Of a stretch of 62,173 nt of DNA, positions 1-7,820 are shown piece after piece. The stretch is from positions 1 through 62,173 of the forward strand of contig JAFQBE010000011.1 of the NCBI GenBank assembly GCA_017416765.1, in the 5' to 3' direction. The stretch is from Clostridia bacterium. Lineage in GTDB: Bacteria > Bacillota > Clostridia > Oscillospirales > Acutalibacteraceae. Under the pieces are notes generated by a model that was given only the letters and a program-made list of their open reading frames with translations, was not told the origin of the DNA and did no database searches. The translations under genes were made by a program, and so were the position numbers. The first letter of the stretch is position 1, and every line of letters starts with the position of its first letter.

Positions 1-36
1 CACTTTAAAATGAAATTTTAATATACAAGAAAAGGA

Positions 37-75
37 AAATCCCACAGATAATGCTGGCGCATATCTGTGGGATTT
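37..75. terminator. Hairpin terminator at left edge
   Basis: A perfect 14-bp inverted repeat (37-50 against 62-75, core CCCACAGATA) with an 11-nt loop lies between the window edge and the minus-strand DMT gene that ends at 158. It can serve as the terminator of that gene or of a plus-strand gene left of the window. The rest of 1-157 shows no gene. Confidence 0.7.
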
Positions 76-157
76 GACGCATTATTGTGCTTAAAATTCA
101 CATTTTAAAGAAATACTGCCTTGTCGGGCGTGGGCGAATGAAGTGTGCGTTGTTCTT

Positions 158-1009
158 TTAAAATGCCATCAGTACCGATGCGGCAAAGGATATTGCCGCG
201 GCTATGTAATCGGTTTTGCTGAGCTTTTCTTTTCTTACTGCGCTTATAATTGTTGAAAAAACCATTACACCGCCCGTTACAAGCGGGTACTGCACGGAGG
301 CGGGCAGGTTTGAAAGTGAAATCAGCAGCAGCCAGTTGCCCACACCGTTGAATATGCCGTAGCCCGAAGCGTAAACAAGGCTTTTGCCTTTGATGAGCGG
401 TATATTTTTGTGTTGAATAAGCAGCCATATTCCGCTGATTAACACACTTACCGCAGAGGATAAAAACATGAAGCCTGTGCTGTCAGTATGTGCAATTTCG
501 GAGGATTGGTGGATTTTTGAAATTACGCCTACACCGCCGTTGAGTACAAAAACGGCCATGTAGTATAAAAAGGCTTTTTTGCTTTGCTTTCCGCTTTTCA
601 GGTTGAGTAAAACCGAAACGGTAATCAGAGCGCAGCAGACTATTTTAAATAAAGTCAGCTTTTCGTTGTAAAAGCCTACCCCGAGCAGGAAGGGGAGAAG
701 CATGCCGCCAAGCATTGAAAAGACGGAGTAAACCGAAAGGTTTGCTACCGCAAAGGCCTTCATGCTGAAATATGTCATCAGTATGCATGCCGCGGCATAA
801 ACTACCGAAAGTGCAAGGCTGAACGGCGTTACCGTAATTTTAAAGCCGCTGATAATCAGCATCATTACTACTATAACAAGGCTTTTGTAAAATGTAAATT
901 CAAGGGCGGACTTTAAATCGCTGCCCCGTACACCTTCAAACTTCTGGTTGAACAGAAATTGCAGCGCAAACAGAATTGTTGCCAGAAAAACAAGTGAATA
1001 ATACAGCAT
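158..1009 (-). CDS. EamA/DMT-family membrane transporter
   Basis: A 283-residue, almost entirely hydrophobic protein with about ten predicted membrane spans, the usual size and layout of drug/metabolite transporters with two EamA repeats. The first span begins at residue 3 and the C-terminus ends in a further span. The substrate cannot be read from sequence. It begins 5 bp after the stop of the upstream Gfo/Idh/MocA gene on the same strand, so the two are very probably co-transcribed, and transport of a sugar-like metabolite handled by that oxidoreductase is a reasonable guess. The ribosome binding site is weak, consistent with translational coupling. Confidence 0.8.
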   Translation of the reverse strand: MLYYSLVFLATILFALQFLFNQKFEGVRGSDLKSALEFTFYKSLVIVVMMLIISGFKITVTPFSLALSVVYAAACILMTYFSMKAFAVANLSVYSVFSMLGGMLLPFLLGVGFYNEKLTLFKIVCCALITVSVLLNLKSGKQSKKAFLYYMAVFVLNGGVGVISKIHQSSEIAHTDSTGFMFLSSAVSVLISGIWLLIQHKNIPLIKGKSLVYASGYGIFNGVGNWLLLISLSNLPASVQYPLVTGGVMVFSTIISAVRKEKLSKTDYIAAAISFAASVLMAF

Positions 1010-1014
1010 TTAGG

Positions 1015-2256
1015 TTAGCTCTCCAGTATTTCAGTTAATTTTCTTATCTGTTCTTCCGTAGGTGAATAGTCAGGATCAGAACAGCAGGGTATATTCGGGC
1101 GGCGTCCGTCTGTACCTACAAACGGGGTCTGTCTGTCATTTTCATATTCCTTGCGGCATTCTTCATTATGGAAATCGGGTATGTCGTAGGGAATACCGCC
1201 GTTCAGAATTGAACGGTGCGCAAGTATGGCAACGCTTGCCATATTCACAGCCGAATATATATCGTATGTATGGCCGGGCTGTTTACCTTTTTCAATACAT
1301 TCAAGGAACATTCTTGAAGCAAGGAAATCTCCGCCGCCGTGGCCGGAATTGTTTATTAATTCTTCATCTTTGTCATTCCACTCGGGCTCATAAAGGTTAG
1401 CTTCTTCTCTGCCCTCCGGTATTGCCCATTCATTATAGCGGAGCATTACCTTTTCGCCCATACCTCGCAGGTTTTCAATCTGACCGTTTTCGCCGCAGAT
1501 GCGGTAGGAGTTGCTGTGTGCGCCGAAGGCTGAACAGCCTGTTACCTTGAATACGGAATCATCATCGTTTACGGTTGTTATTATTGCCGCCCTGTCGCCT
1601 ACGCGTCTTGCGGTGGCTTCTTCTTTCATCGGTGAATAAATTGCAGCTGCGCTTACCCTTTTCGGTGTTGCGCCCGTAGCCCACATCAGCGGTGCAAGCG
1701 AATGGGTTATGTAATAGCTTCTGGGCAGATAGTTTCTCCAGTGGTCAGTAAAGTAAACATACCCCTTGTTGAATTCGTGGTTGTCGGGTTCGGGGGGATG
1801 GTTGTATTCTCCTTCGGCATAAATTACTTTGCCGAGTGTACCGCCGTCGCAAACACGCTTCATTTCGCGGTTGAATTTCATCTGCGGATAGTTTTCGGCA
1901 AGCATGAAAATGCTGTCACTTTTTTCGTATGCACGCAATAATTCTACGCCTTCTGCCATAGTGCCGTTGCTTATGCATTCGCAGTAAACATGAATTCCTT
2001 TTTCAAAGCACTTTATTGCATACGGTGTGTGTTCGTGAAAATAGTTTGCAAGAACAACAGCATCCATATCGTGTTCTATAAATTCGTCAAAAGTATCGTA
2101 TGCCGCAACATCAATGCCTAATCTTTCAATTCCTGCGTTTCTGCGCTTTTCATTAAAATCGCAAACAGCTGCAATTTCACAGCCAAGCAGCATAAAGTTT
2201 TCGGCAATGTCTATGCCTCTGCTTGCACCGAATATACCTATTTTAATTTTTTCCAT
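1015..2256 (-). CDS. Gfo/Idh/MocA-family NAD(P)-dependent oxidoreductase
   Basis: A 413-residue cytosolic oxidoreductase. The N-terminal Rossmann fold starts at residue 5 with a GIFGASRG glycine motif, and the segment EKGIHVYCE near residue 90 corresponds to the family's EKP-type nicotinamide-site motif. The remaining two thirds fit the C-terminal substrate-binding domain. Members oxidise or reduce sugars, inositols and sugar derivatives; the substrate here is unknown. An AGGAGGT ribosome binding site precedes the ATG at 2256. A promoter is visible at 2288-2316 (minus strand). It heads a two-gene unit with the DMT transporter downstream. Confidence 0.85.
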   Translation of the reverse strand: MEKIKIGIFGASRGIDIAENFMLLGCEIAAVCDFNEKRRNAGIERLGIDVAAYDTFDEFIEHDMDAVVLANYFHEHTPYAIKCFEKGIHVYCECISNGTMAEGVELLRAYEKSDSIFMLAENYPQMKFNREMKRVCDGGTLGKVIYAEGEYNHPPEPDNHEFNKGYVYFTDHWRNYLPRSYYITHSLAPLMWATGATPKRVSAAAIYSPMKEEATARRVGDRAAIITTVNDDDSVFKVTGCSAFGAHSNSYRICGENGQIENLRGMGEKVMLRYNEWAIPEGREEANLYEPEWNDKDEELINNSGHGGGDFLASRMFLECIEKGKQPGHTYDIYSAVNMASVAILAHRSILNGGIPYDIPDFHNEECRKEYENDRQTPFVGTDGRRPNIPCCSDPDYSPTEEQIRKLTEILES

Positions 2257-2287
2257 TTTGTTAAACCTCCTGTGGTTTGCTGAATAC

Positions 2288-2316
2288 AGTTTATCAAATA
2301 TGTACGGTTAAAACAA
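2288..2316 (-). promoter_or_regulatory. Promoter of the oxidoreductase-transporter pair
   Basis: On the minus strand, TTGTTT (2311-2316) and TAAACT (2288-2293) are separated by 17 bp, upstream of the ribosome binding site of the Gfo/Idh/MocA gene. The boxes are not perfect consensus. Confidence 0.5.
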
Positions 2317-2369
2317 GGGTTGAATGTGAAAAAATAAAAAATATATTATTTGGTTGGTTAATAAAATGA

Positions 2370-2388
2370 TTTATCGAAAAACGATAAA
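2370..2388. promoter_or_regulatory. Inverted repeat, candidate operator of the Xre regulator
   Basis: TTTATCG (2370-2376), AAAAA, CGATAAA (2382-2388): a perfect 7-bp dyad ending 6 bp before the -35 box at 2395. Its position suits a repressor or activator site for the small Xre-type protein encoded 0.5 kb downstream. The assignment is inference. Confidence 0.5.
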
Positions 2389-2394
2389 AATATA

Positions 2395-2423
2395 TTGACA
2401 ATCGCAAAGATTCAATATATTAT
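2395..2423 (+). promoter_or_regulatory. Promoter of the DUF2975-like/Xre module
   Basis: TTGACA (2395-2400), a 17-bp spacer and TATTAT (2418-2423). This is a near-consensus sigma-A promoter placed about 36 bp before the preferred start at 2460. Confidence 0.75.
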
Positions 2424-2459
2424 GGGAATATAAGGATGTCAGAATACGGAGGAGATTAT

Positions 2460-2921
2460 ATGTTGAAAATTTCAAACAAACATTCGGTAAATCTTTCTTT
2501 GGCAATTTCTGTTGTGTTTTTTGCCGTGTGTATTGCGGGATTATTTGTTATGCCGTTTCTTTCAGAGCTTTTGCTTTCAATGCGTAACGGCAGAGTGTTG
2601 GGTGAAAATGTAACCGTATTTGTTACGGTTATTGCCTACCTTATTCTTGCTGTTTTTATGCTGGCGGATATACTGCTTTTTAATTTGCTTTTGCGTGTTA
2701 AACGCAGCCTGGTGTTTACAGCTAAAAGCGTTTCGCTTATCCGCGGTGTTTCGTGGTGCTGCTTTGCAGCGGGAATACTATTTTGCTGCCTTGGCTTATT
2801 TTTTAATCTTTCGTTTGTAGTAGGCTTTATGGGTGCTTTTCTGGGGCTATGTCTTCGAGTCACCAAAAATGTTATTGCCGAAGCAACCGAAATTAAAAGC
2901 GAAAACGACCTGACAGTTTAA
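2460..2921 (+). CDS. DUF2975-type small membrane protein
   Basis: A 153-residue protein with four predicted membrane spans and short loops. It resembles the DUF2975 group of Firmicute membrane proteins, which are typically encoded immediately upstream of a small Xre-family regulator, as here (10-bp gap). I use the ATG at 2460 rather than the in-frame ATG at 2436, because GGAGGAG (2448-2454) sits 5 nt before 2460 and would lie inside the coding region of the longer form. The pair is thought to form a membrane-linked regulatory module, but no molecular function is established. The family call is from memory of the arrangement and from length and topology. Confidence 0.7.
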   Translation: MLKISNKHSVNLSLAISVVFFAVCIAGLFVMPFLSELLLSMRNGRVLGENVTVFVTVIAYLILAVFMLADILLFNLLLRVKRSLVFTAKSVSLIRGVSWCCFAAGILFCCLGLFFNLSFVVGFMGAFLGLCLRVTKNVIAEATEIKSENDLTV

Positions 2922-2931
2922 GGGTGATAAA

Positions 2932-3138
2932 ATGATAACTGTAAATCTTGATGTTATGATGGCTAAGCGCAAAATGTCGCTAAATGAATTGTCCGACAGG
3001 GTGGGAATAACTCTTGCAAACCTTTCAATTTTAAAAAACAACAAGGCAAAGGCAATCCGCTTTTCAACGCTTGATGCAATATGTAAAGCGCTTGATTGCC
3101 GCGTTGAAGATATAATTGAATATACACCCGACAAATGA
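2932..3138 (+). CDS. Small Xre/Cro-family DNA-binding regulator
   Basis: A 68-residue protein that is essentially a single Cro/C1-type helix-turn-helix. Residues 10-60 give the pattern LNELSDRVGIT...LSILKN...STLDAICKAL, followed by the family's typical DCxVEDIIEY ending. It probably binds as a dimer. It is the usual partner of the DUF2975 protein upstream and may autoregulate through the dyad at 2370-2388. Its stop codon (3136-3138) is overlapped by the ribosome binding site of the lipoprotein gene, implying a three-gene operon. Confidence 0.88.
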   Translation: MITVNLDVMMAKRKMSLNELSDRVGITLANLSILKNNKAKAIRFSTLDAICKALDCRVEDIIEYTPDK

Positions 3139-3148
3139 GGTGAAAGGC

Positions 3149-4003
3149 ATGAAAGTCAGAAAAATTTTATCGCTCACTTTGCTTATTATTGTTTTGCTTT
3201 CTTTTTCAGCTTGCGGTAAAAAAGAAGAAAGACCTTGGGATATTCCTGTTGAACCCCTCGGCAGGGGAGATTATTCGCACACACTTTTTGGCGGCTGTGA
3301 ATTTGTGCGCACATCGGCACTGCGCGGTATTATAACCGATAACGGTGTTTCTCTTACGGAATCAGACGGATATATTTTTAAATATGCGCATGATGATTCG
3401 CGTTATATTGCCTACCATTCAATGCAGCTTTTAAGTGACAGCAAGGGCGATTATACCAGAACACTCAACGGTGATGTGTACGGCATAACAAACGATAATT
3501 TCTGCCTTTACGATTATAAAGAAAACAAAATTCATGAGTTTTCAACAGCAGTTGAGTTGAGCGAGTATTGCCTTGAAAACGAGATAACTTTGGGCAATTG
3601 GTTTTATCCCGCGGGTTACGGCAGTAACGAAGCTACGCAAACCAAGCTGACCGCAAAATACTCTTTTGAGGATATTGGCAGATACCGCGGTCAGACAATA
3701 CTTAAAAACGGTGTGCCCGTATTCGCAGGCTATATTGAAAACCTTAACGAATACGGAAGATTCATAGCTTTTAATCTGAAAATAGCCAAAACCGATTTCG
3801 ACATTGAGCTGATTGGCTGCAGCAATAACGGCTTGTCACCTTTGTCGGTGGAAAAGCTCGGCTCATACCGTGCGGATTGGTGGTTTAAATTTCCTGTTCA
3901 TTATGATAAATATATCGTTATAGATTCTTTGTCCGATGCCATAAACGAGTTTGAAACCGAAGAAGAGGCACTCGATTATATGGCAGATAATTATGAATTG
4001 TAA
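3149..4003 (+). CDS. Putative lipoprotein of unknown function
   Basis: A 284-residue exported protein. The N-terminus has a KVRK positive region, a hydrophobic core (about residues 6-19) and an FSACGKK lipobox-like site, so it is probably lipid-anchored on the outer face of the membrane. The start at 3149 is preferred over an in-frame ATG at 3116 because GAGGTGAAAGG lies directly before it and the longer form would place a polar stretch ahead of the signal peptide. The mature part is soluble and rich in Tyr, Asp and Glu, and I do not recognise its fold. It is translationally linked to the Xre gene upstream. Confidence 0.75.
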   Translation: MKVRKILSLTLLIIVLLSFSACGKKEERPWDIPVEPLGRGDYSHTLFGGCEFVRTSALRGIITDNGVSLTESDGYIFKYAHDDSRYIAYHSMQLLSDSKGDYTRTLNGDVYGITNDNFCLYDYKENKIHEFSTAVELSEYCLENEITLGNWFYPAGYGSNEATQTKLTAKYSFEDIGRYRGQTILKNGVPVFAGYIENLNEYGRFIAFNLKIAKTDFDIELIGCSNNGLSPLSVEKLGSYRADWWFKFPVHYDKYIVIDSLSDAINEFETEEEALDYMADNYEL

Positions 4004-4062
4004 TTTTATAATTTATAATAATATTCCAAAAGGTATAGAATACTGCGAAGGAATTGATTTAA

Positions 4063-4758
4063 ATGAACGCTAAAATAAAGAACAAAAATTTATGGCTCCG
4101 AATGCTGCTGCTCTCGGTAGTTTTATCGGCTTTAACAGTTTTTTATGTTATTAAAAGCACACTTTATCCAACTTTAGAATGTTGTATTGATTACATATAC
4201 ATGTATTGGGTTATTGCTGCTGAATATTTGTTAGCACTTTTTATTCTGCACAGGCTGAATAAAAAATCGCACAAGGCTGCAACGCGAATTATTGCAGCAA
4301 TATTGATAATTGCGGCAGTTTTATGGCAAGGGATTACTTTTATGTTCAGTCCACTGATTTCTACAACTAATGATGCAAAAAATTACAGGATATTTGATGA
4401 ATGTTGTTGCTTGGTCAATAACGATTATATTGCTCTTTTGCCGTCTGAAATCCCCGCAAACGCTGAAAATATTGTATATGATTATTTCTGTGAAACAAGC
4501 CTTTTCAGCGGTACATATGTGTATGCCGAATGGACATTACCCGAAGAAGCGTATGCCAAAGAAAAGCAAAGAATAAGTGACAGTTTGAACGGTACGGATA
4601 CCCTGCCTTTTACTACAGCAGAAAAAACGGCTTATATGGAGAAAAATCCTGAAAACACTGATGTAATAATAGCTTTTACTGATGCTGAATGTAAAGTAAG
4701 CTACTATTTTGAAGACGGCGTGGTTATCGACTGCCCGTGGAAAGAAGATATTATCTGA
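4063..4758 (+). CDS. Hypothetical membrane-anchored protein
   Basis: A 231-residue protein with three predicted membrane spans at about residues 11-31, 45-64 and 75-97, followed by a roughly 130-residue soluble C-terminal domain that is probably extracellular. The soluble part has several Cys residues near its start (ECCCL, CETS) and a later acidic segment. I do not recognise the family. No convincing promoter is visible in the 59-bp gap after the lipoprotein, so it may belong to the same transcript. A strong terminator follows at 4765. Confidence 0.65.
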   Translation: MNAKIKNKNLWLRMLLLSVVLSALTVFYVIKSTLYPTLECCIDYIYMYWVIAAEYLLALFILHRLNKKSHKAATRIIAAILIIAAVLWQGITFMFSPLISTTNDAKNYRIFDECCCLVNNDYIALLPSEIPANAENIVYDYFCETSLFSGTYVYAEWTLPEEAYAKEKQRISDSLNGTDTLPFTTAEKTAYMEKNPENTDVIIAFTDAECKVSYYFEDGVVIDCPWKEDII

Positions 4759-4764
4759 TATATT

Positions 4765-4805
4765 AAAAGAGCTCAACCGAAAACCAATCGGTTGCGCTCT
4801 TTTCA
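4765..4805 (+). terminator. Terminator, end of the Xre/lipoprotein operon
   Basis: AAAAGAGC (4765-4772) pairs with GCTCTTTT (4796-4803) and an inner AACCGA/TCGGTT extends the stem. The A-tract and T-tract on the two sides make it bidirectional. Confidence 0.8.
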
Positions 4806-4812
4806 AATTTTA

Positions 4813-4938
4813 AGTTATATTATATTCGCCTATAAAACTGCCGAAGGCAACATAACTATGCCAAGCATAATAAAACTACGAAGTAATATAACTCGCCGTA
4901 AGGCGAATATAACTGCATAAGGCAATTATGCCTTATGC
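4813..4938. repeat. Hairpin array 1 (ATAACT separators)
   Basis: A chain of five short hairpins between convergent genes: TGCC-GAA-GGCA (4839-4849), TATGC-CAA-GCATA (4857-4869), TAC-GAA-GTA (4877-4885), CGCC-GTAA-GGCG (4894-4905) and a perfect 10-bp stem (4915-4924/4929-4938). They are joined by ATAACT or ATAAAACT. The reverse complement of the separator (AGTTATAT, 4813-4820) opens the array, and TATATTCGCC (4821-4830) is complementary to 4902-4911, so the block can also fold as a whole. The last hairpin runs into the 3' end of cysS. Confidence 0.8.
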
Positions 4939-6314
4939 CACTTAACGCCCTGCGGGGTATCTTCAAGTACTATGCCCATAGCCTTGATTTTATCGCGGAT
5001 TTCGTCTGCCTTTGACCAGTTCTTGTCTTTTCTTGCCTGTGCGCGTTCTGCAATAAGTGCTTCAACCTCATCGTCAAGGCTTGTTTTGCCGCGGTTATAT
5101 ACAAGACCGAGTACATCTGCAAGCTCGTCAAATGCCTTTGAACCAAGCTCAAGTGTCTGCTTGGAGGCATTGTTGGCAATGGCTGTGTTAATATCGCGTA
5201 CAAGCTCGAATACAGCGGAAAGACCGTCTGCTGTGTTGAGGTCATCGTCCATTGCTTTGATGAACTGCTGAATTCTGCCGTGTACCTTTTCGTTGAACTC
5301 GTTGTCAAGCTCGCCGTCAGCAGCATTTTCAAGCGCAAAATCAAGGTTGTTGCGGCAAGTATAAAGGCGCTCAAGCGAAGCCTTGCACTGCTCAATAACA
5401 TCAACGCTGTAGTTGATGGGGCTGCGGTAGTGGGAAGAAATCATAAGGTATCGAATCGGCTCGTAGCCGTATTTTTCAGCAACATCGCGTACTGTAAAAA
5501 AGTTGCCGAGTGATTTGGACATCTTTACATTGTCAACATTGATATAGCCGTTGTGCATCCAGTAGTTTGCAAAGGGTGCGCCGTTGCAGCATTCGCTCTG
5601 CGCAATTTCGTTTTCATGGTGGGGGAATATAAGGTCCTGACCGCCGCAGTGAATGTCAATAGTTTCGCCAAGGTAGCGGCGCACCATTGCTGAGCATTCA
5701 ATGTGCCAGCCGGGTCTTCCGTGACCCCAGGGGGATTCCCAGTAGGGCTCGCCGGGCTTTGCGCCCTTCCAGAGTGCGAAATCCATCGGCTCACGCTTGA
5801 TATCTTCAACATTTATTCTTGCACCTGCTTCAAGTTCTTCAAGCGGCTGATGTGAAAGCTTACCGTATTCGTCAAACTTTGTGGGGCTGAAATAAACATC
5901 GCCGTCTACTGCGTAGGCATAGCCCTTTTCAATAAGGGTTGAAATAATATTGATAATTTCGTCAATGTTTTCTGTTGCCTTGGGGTGAACGGTTGCTTCG
6001 CGAATGTTCATGCCCTTTGCATCTTTCCAGAATTCTTCAATATATTTTTCGCTGACTTCCTTGAAGCTGATGCCTTCTTCGTTTGCTCTGCGGATAATCT
6101 TGTCGTCAATATCTGTAAAGTTCTGAACAAATTTAACATCGTAGCCTCTGTATTCCATATAGCGGCGAAGAACATCAAACACGCAAAGGGGGCGTGCGTT
6201 ACCAATGTGGATAAAGTTGTAAACCGTAGGTCCGCAGGCATAAACTTTAAGTACGCCGGGTTCAATTGTTTTAAGCTCGTCTTTTGTTCGTGTGAGTGTG
6301 TTGTAAATTCTCAT
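4926..6314 (-). CDS. cysS: Cysteinyl-tRNA synthetase
   Basis: A 462-residue class I aminoacyl-tRNA synthetase that charges tRNA-Cys in the cytosol. The zinc-binding Cys and HIGH-type motif appear as [13 protein letters not shown] near residues 28-40, and the KMSKS loop is at about residue 264. WHIECSAM and FPHHENE supply the further zinc ligands typical of CysRS. The length matches the family. Its ATG overlaps the stop of cysE by 4 bp (ATGA), so translation is coupled, and the Cys T-box upstream of cysE should control both. The TAA stop lies in the loop of the last hairpin of array 1. Confidence 0.98.
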   Translation of the reverse strand: MRIYNTLTRTKDELKTIEPGVLKVYACGPTVYNFIHIGNARPLCVFDVLRRYMEYRGYDVKFVQNFTDIDDKIIRRANEEGISFKEVSEKYIEEFWKDAKGMNIREATVHPKATENIDEIINIISTLIEKGYAYAVDGDVYFSPTKFDEYGKLSHQPLEELEAGARINVEDIKREPMDFALWKGAKPGEPYWESPWGHGRPGWHIECSAMVRRYLGETIDIHCGGQDLIFPHHENEIAQSECCNGAPFANYWMHNGYINVDNVKMSKSLGNFFTVRDVAEKYGYEPIRYLMISSHYRSPINYSVDVIEQCKASLERLYTCRNNLDFALENAADGELDNEFNEKVHGRIQQFIKAMDDDLNTADGLSAVFELVRDINTAIANNASKQTLELGSKAFDELADVLGLVYNRGKTSLDDEVEALIAERAQARKDKNWSKADEIRDKIKAMGIVLEDTPQGVKWHKA

Positions 6315-6955
6315 TTATTTTGCTCCTTTTCGATGGATTCAATTTTTTTATTCAACTTGTCTATTTCAACCTGCATTTTGCAAAGCTCCATAGCAATCGG
6401 GTCGGGAATGTGAATCTGGTCAAGGTCGTCAACGCGCTTACCGTCGCGCTTTACAACCCTTGCGGGCACACCTACGGCCGTTGAGTTGGGCGGTATTTCG
6501 TTAAGCACTACCGCACCTGCGGCAATATTTGTGTTGTCGCCAACCTTAAACGGACCGAGTACCTTTGCACCTGCACCGATAAGCACATTGTTGCCTATTG
6601 TCGGGTGGCGCTTGCCTGTATCGTGACCCGTACCGCCAAGGGTTACACCCTGATACAGCGTTACATCGTCGCCGATTATTGCGGTTTCGCCTATAACAAC
6701 ACCCGTACCGTGGTCAATAAAAAATCTTTTGCCTATTTTTGCGGCGGGGTGAATTTCAATGCCTGTTTTTTTAGCCGCCCTTTGCGAAATCATACGCGCA
6801 AGGAAAAACAGCTTGTGATGATAGCACCAGTATGCTTTGCGGTGCATTCGTATAGCCTTCATGCCGGGGTAAAGAAAAAGTATTTCAAGCGCGCTCCTTG
6901 CTGCAGGGTCGCGTTCTTTTACGCAGGCTATATCTTCTCTTATCTGTCTGAACAA
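6311..6955 (-). CDS. cysE: Serine O-acetyltransferase
   Basis: A 214-residue enzyme that acetylates L-serine with acetyl-CoA to make O-acetylserine, the committed step of cysteine synthesis. A helical N-terminal part is followed from about residue 65 by left-handed beta-helix hexapeptide repeats. The catalytic Asp-His pair is D81-H82 in [11 protein letters not shown], and [12 protein letters not shown] is the family's cofactor loop. The only possible in-frame start is TTG at 6955, preceded by GAGGTG five bases upstream; the ATG at 6958-6960 is out of frame. The leader contains a tRNA-Cys-type T-box, so expression should rise when charged tRNA-Cys falls. Confidence 0.95.
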   Translation of the reverse strand: MFRQIREDIACVKERDPAARSALEILFLYPGMKAIRMHRKAYWCYHHKLFFLARMISQRAAKKTGIEIHPAAKIGKRFFIDHGTGVVIGETAIIGDDVTLYQGVTLGGTGHDTGKRHPTIGNNVLIGAGAKVLGPFKVGDNTNIAAGAVVLNEIPPNSTAVGVPARVVKRDGKRVDDLDQIHIPDPIAMELCKMQVEIDKLNKKIESIEKEQNK

Positions 6956-6969
6956 AACATCACCTCAAA

Positions 6970-7240
6970 TAAAAACTCCGCCACCTATGCTTAATAGGTG
7001 ACGGAGGCGAAAATTTTTTAAAAATATCCGCGGTTCCACTCCGACATTATACTCATAAGGTTCGTATAAAACCTTCAGCCGATAACGGGGCTAACGCCGT
7101 ACAGCCATTTCCTGCTGTAAGCTAACGGGGTGCATTCCCGAAAAATGGCTGACAGCGTGCTTGCAGCAAAATGCACACCTCTCTGTGAAAGCCTTCGGTT
7201 TGTCGGTACTTCTTCCCGCTCAGAGCTTTTTAATTGTTTA
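6970..7240 (-). promoter_or_regulatory. T-box leader, cysteine-specific (TGC specifier)
   Basis: The minus strand carries the T-box core AGTGGAACCGCGG (plus coordinates 7028-7040). A terminator follows, made of a 12-bp stem (6976-6987 against 6995-7006, one wobble pair) and a T-run. Stem I is recognisable, with AGAGAG and a GCTGCAAGC distal-loop element. The specifier loop reads GGGAATGCACCCC, giving a TGC (Cys) specifier at 7132-7134 followed by the expected A. Uncharged tRNA-Cys would favour antitermination and expression of cysE-cysS. Confidence 0.95.
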
Positions 7241-7247
7241 CTGTAAT

Positions 7248-7276
7248 ATTATATGCAAATTATTTTGAGAAGTCAA
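7248..7276 (-). promoter_or_regulatory. Promoter of the cysE-cysS T-box transcript
   Basis: On the minus strand, TTGACT (7271-7276), a 17-bp spacer and TATAAT (7248-7253). The boxes overlap the 3' end of pgsA, giving a transcript start near 7240. Confidence 0.85.
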
Positions 7277-7820
7277 TTGTTTTTTTAGCCTGTACAAGGT
7301 AGATTATACCTGAAATCAGCGCAAGTACGGCGGTAATCCAAATCATTATGTTCGTAACAGTGTGAAAATTGAGCTTCAGGAAGCCGAAAACCTCAACCAA
7401 CTCGCCCCACAGCATTATTATAATCGTAAATACCATCTGCGTAGCTGTTTTAATTTTGCCCCATATATTTGCCGCAACGACAACATTCTGTGAAGCTGCA
7501 ACAAGCCGTACCGATGTGATTATGAATTCGCGTGTAAGTATTATAAATACGGGCCATACTCCGCATATGCCTTCCGCAATAAAGGCTAAAAGAGCAGCGG
7601 TTGTAAGCATTTTGTCAGCAACGGGGTCAAGCAGCTTGCCAAAAGTAGTGACCTGGTTGTTTTTGCGGGCAAGCTTGCCGTCAACAGCATCGGTTATTGC
7701 GGCAACAGCAAATACTGCGCAGGCAATAAGAAAACGGTGGGGGATACTGCTCATTATCGCAAGCAGGAAAAAGGGAGTTATTATAACTCTTGCAACTGTA
7801 AGTTTGTTTGGTGTGTTCAT
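7260..7820 (-). CDS. pgsA: CDP-diacylglycerol-glycerol-3-phosphate 3-phosphatidyltransferase
   Basis: A 186-residue integral membrane enzyme that makes phosphatidylglycerophosphate, the precursor of phosphatidylglycerol. The complete CDP-alcohol phosphotransferase motif is present: D44, D47, G48, A51, R52, G61, D65 and D69. Hydrophobic spans flank the motif on both sides, and the length is typical. The gene follows rimO with no gap and is the last gene of the recA-recX-rimO-pgsA run; the next transcription unit (the T-box) starts inside its 3' end. Confidence 0.95.
   Translation of the reverse strand: MNTPNKLTVARVIITPFFLLAIMSSIPHRFLIACAVFAVAAITDAVDGKLARKNNQVTTFGKLLDPVADKMLTTAALLAFIAEGICGVWPVFIILTREFIITSVRLVAASQNVVVAANIWGKIKTATQMVFTIIIMLWGELVEVFGFLKLNFHTVTNIMIWITAVLALISGIIYLVQAKKTIDFSK

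Noticed and set aside
105-428. Plausible-length open frames antisense to or within known genes (for example 105-428, 5985-6413, 38422-39123)
   Set aside because: They lie opposite strongly supported genes, lack ribosome binding sites and show no recognisable domains; they are shadows of the codon use on the other strand.
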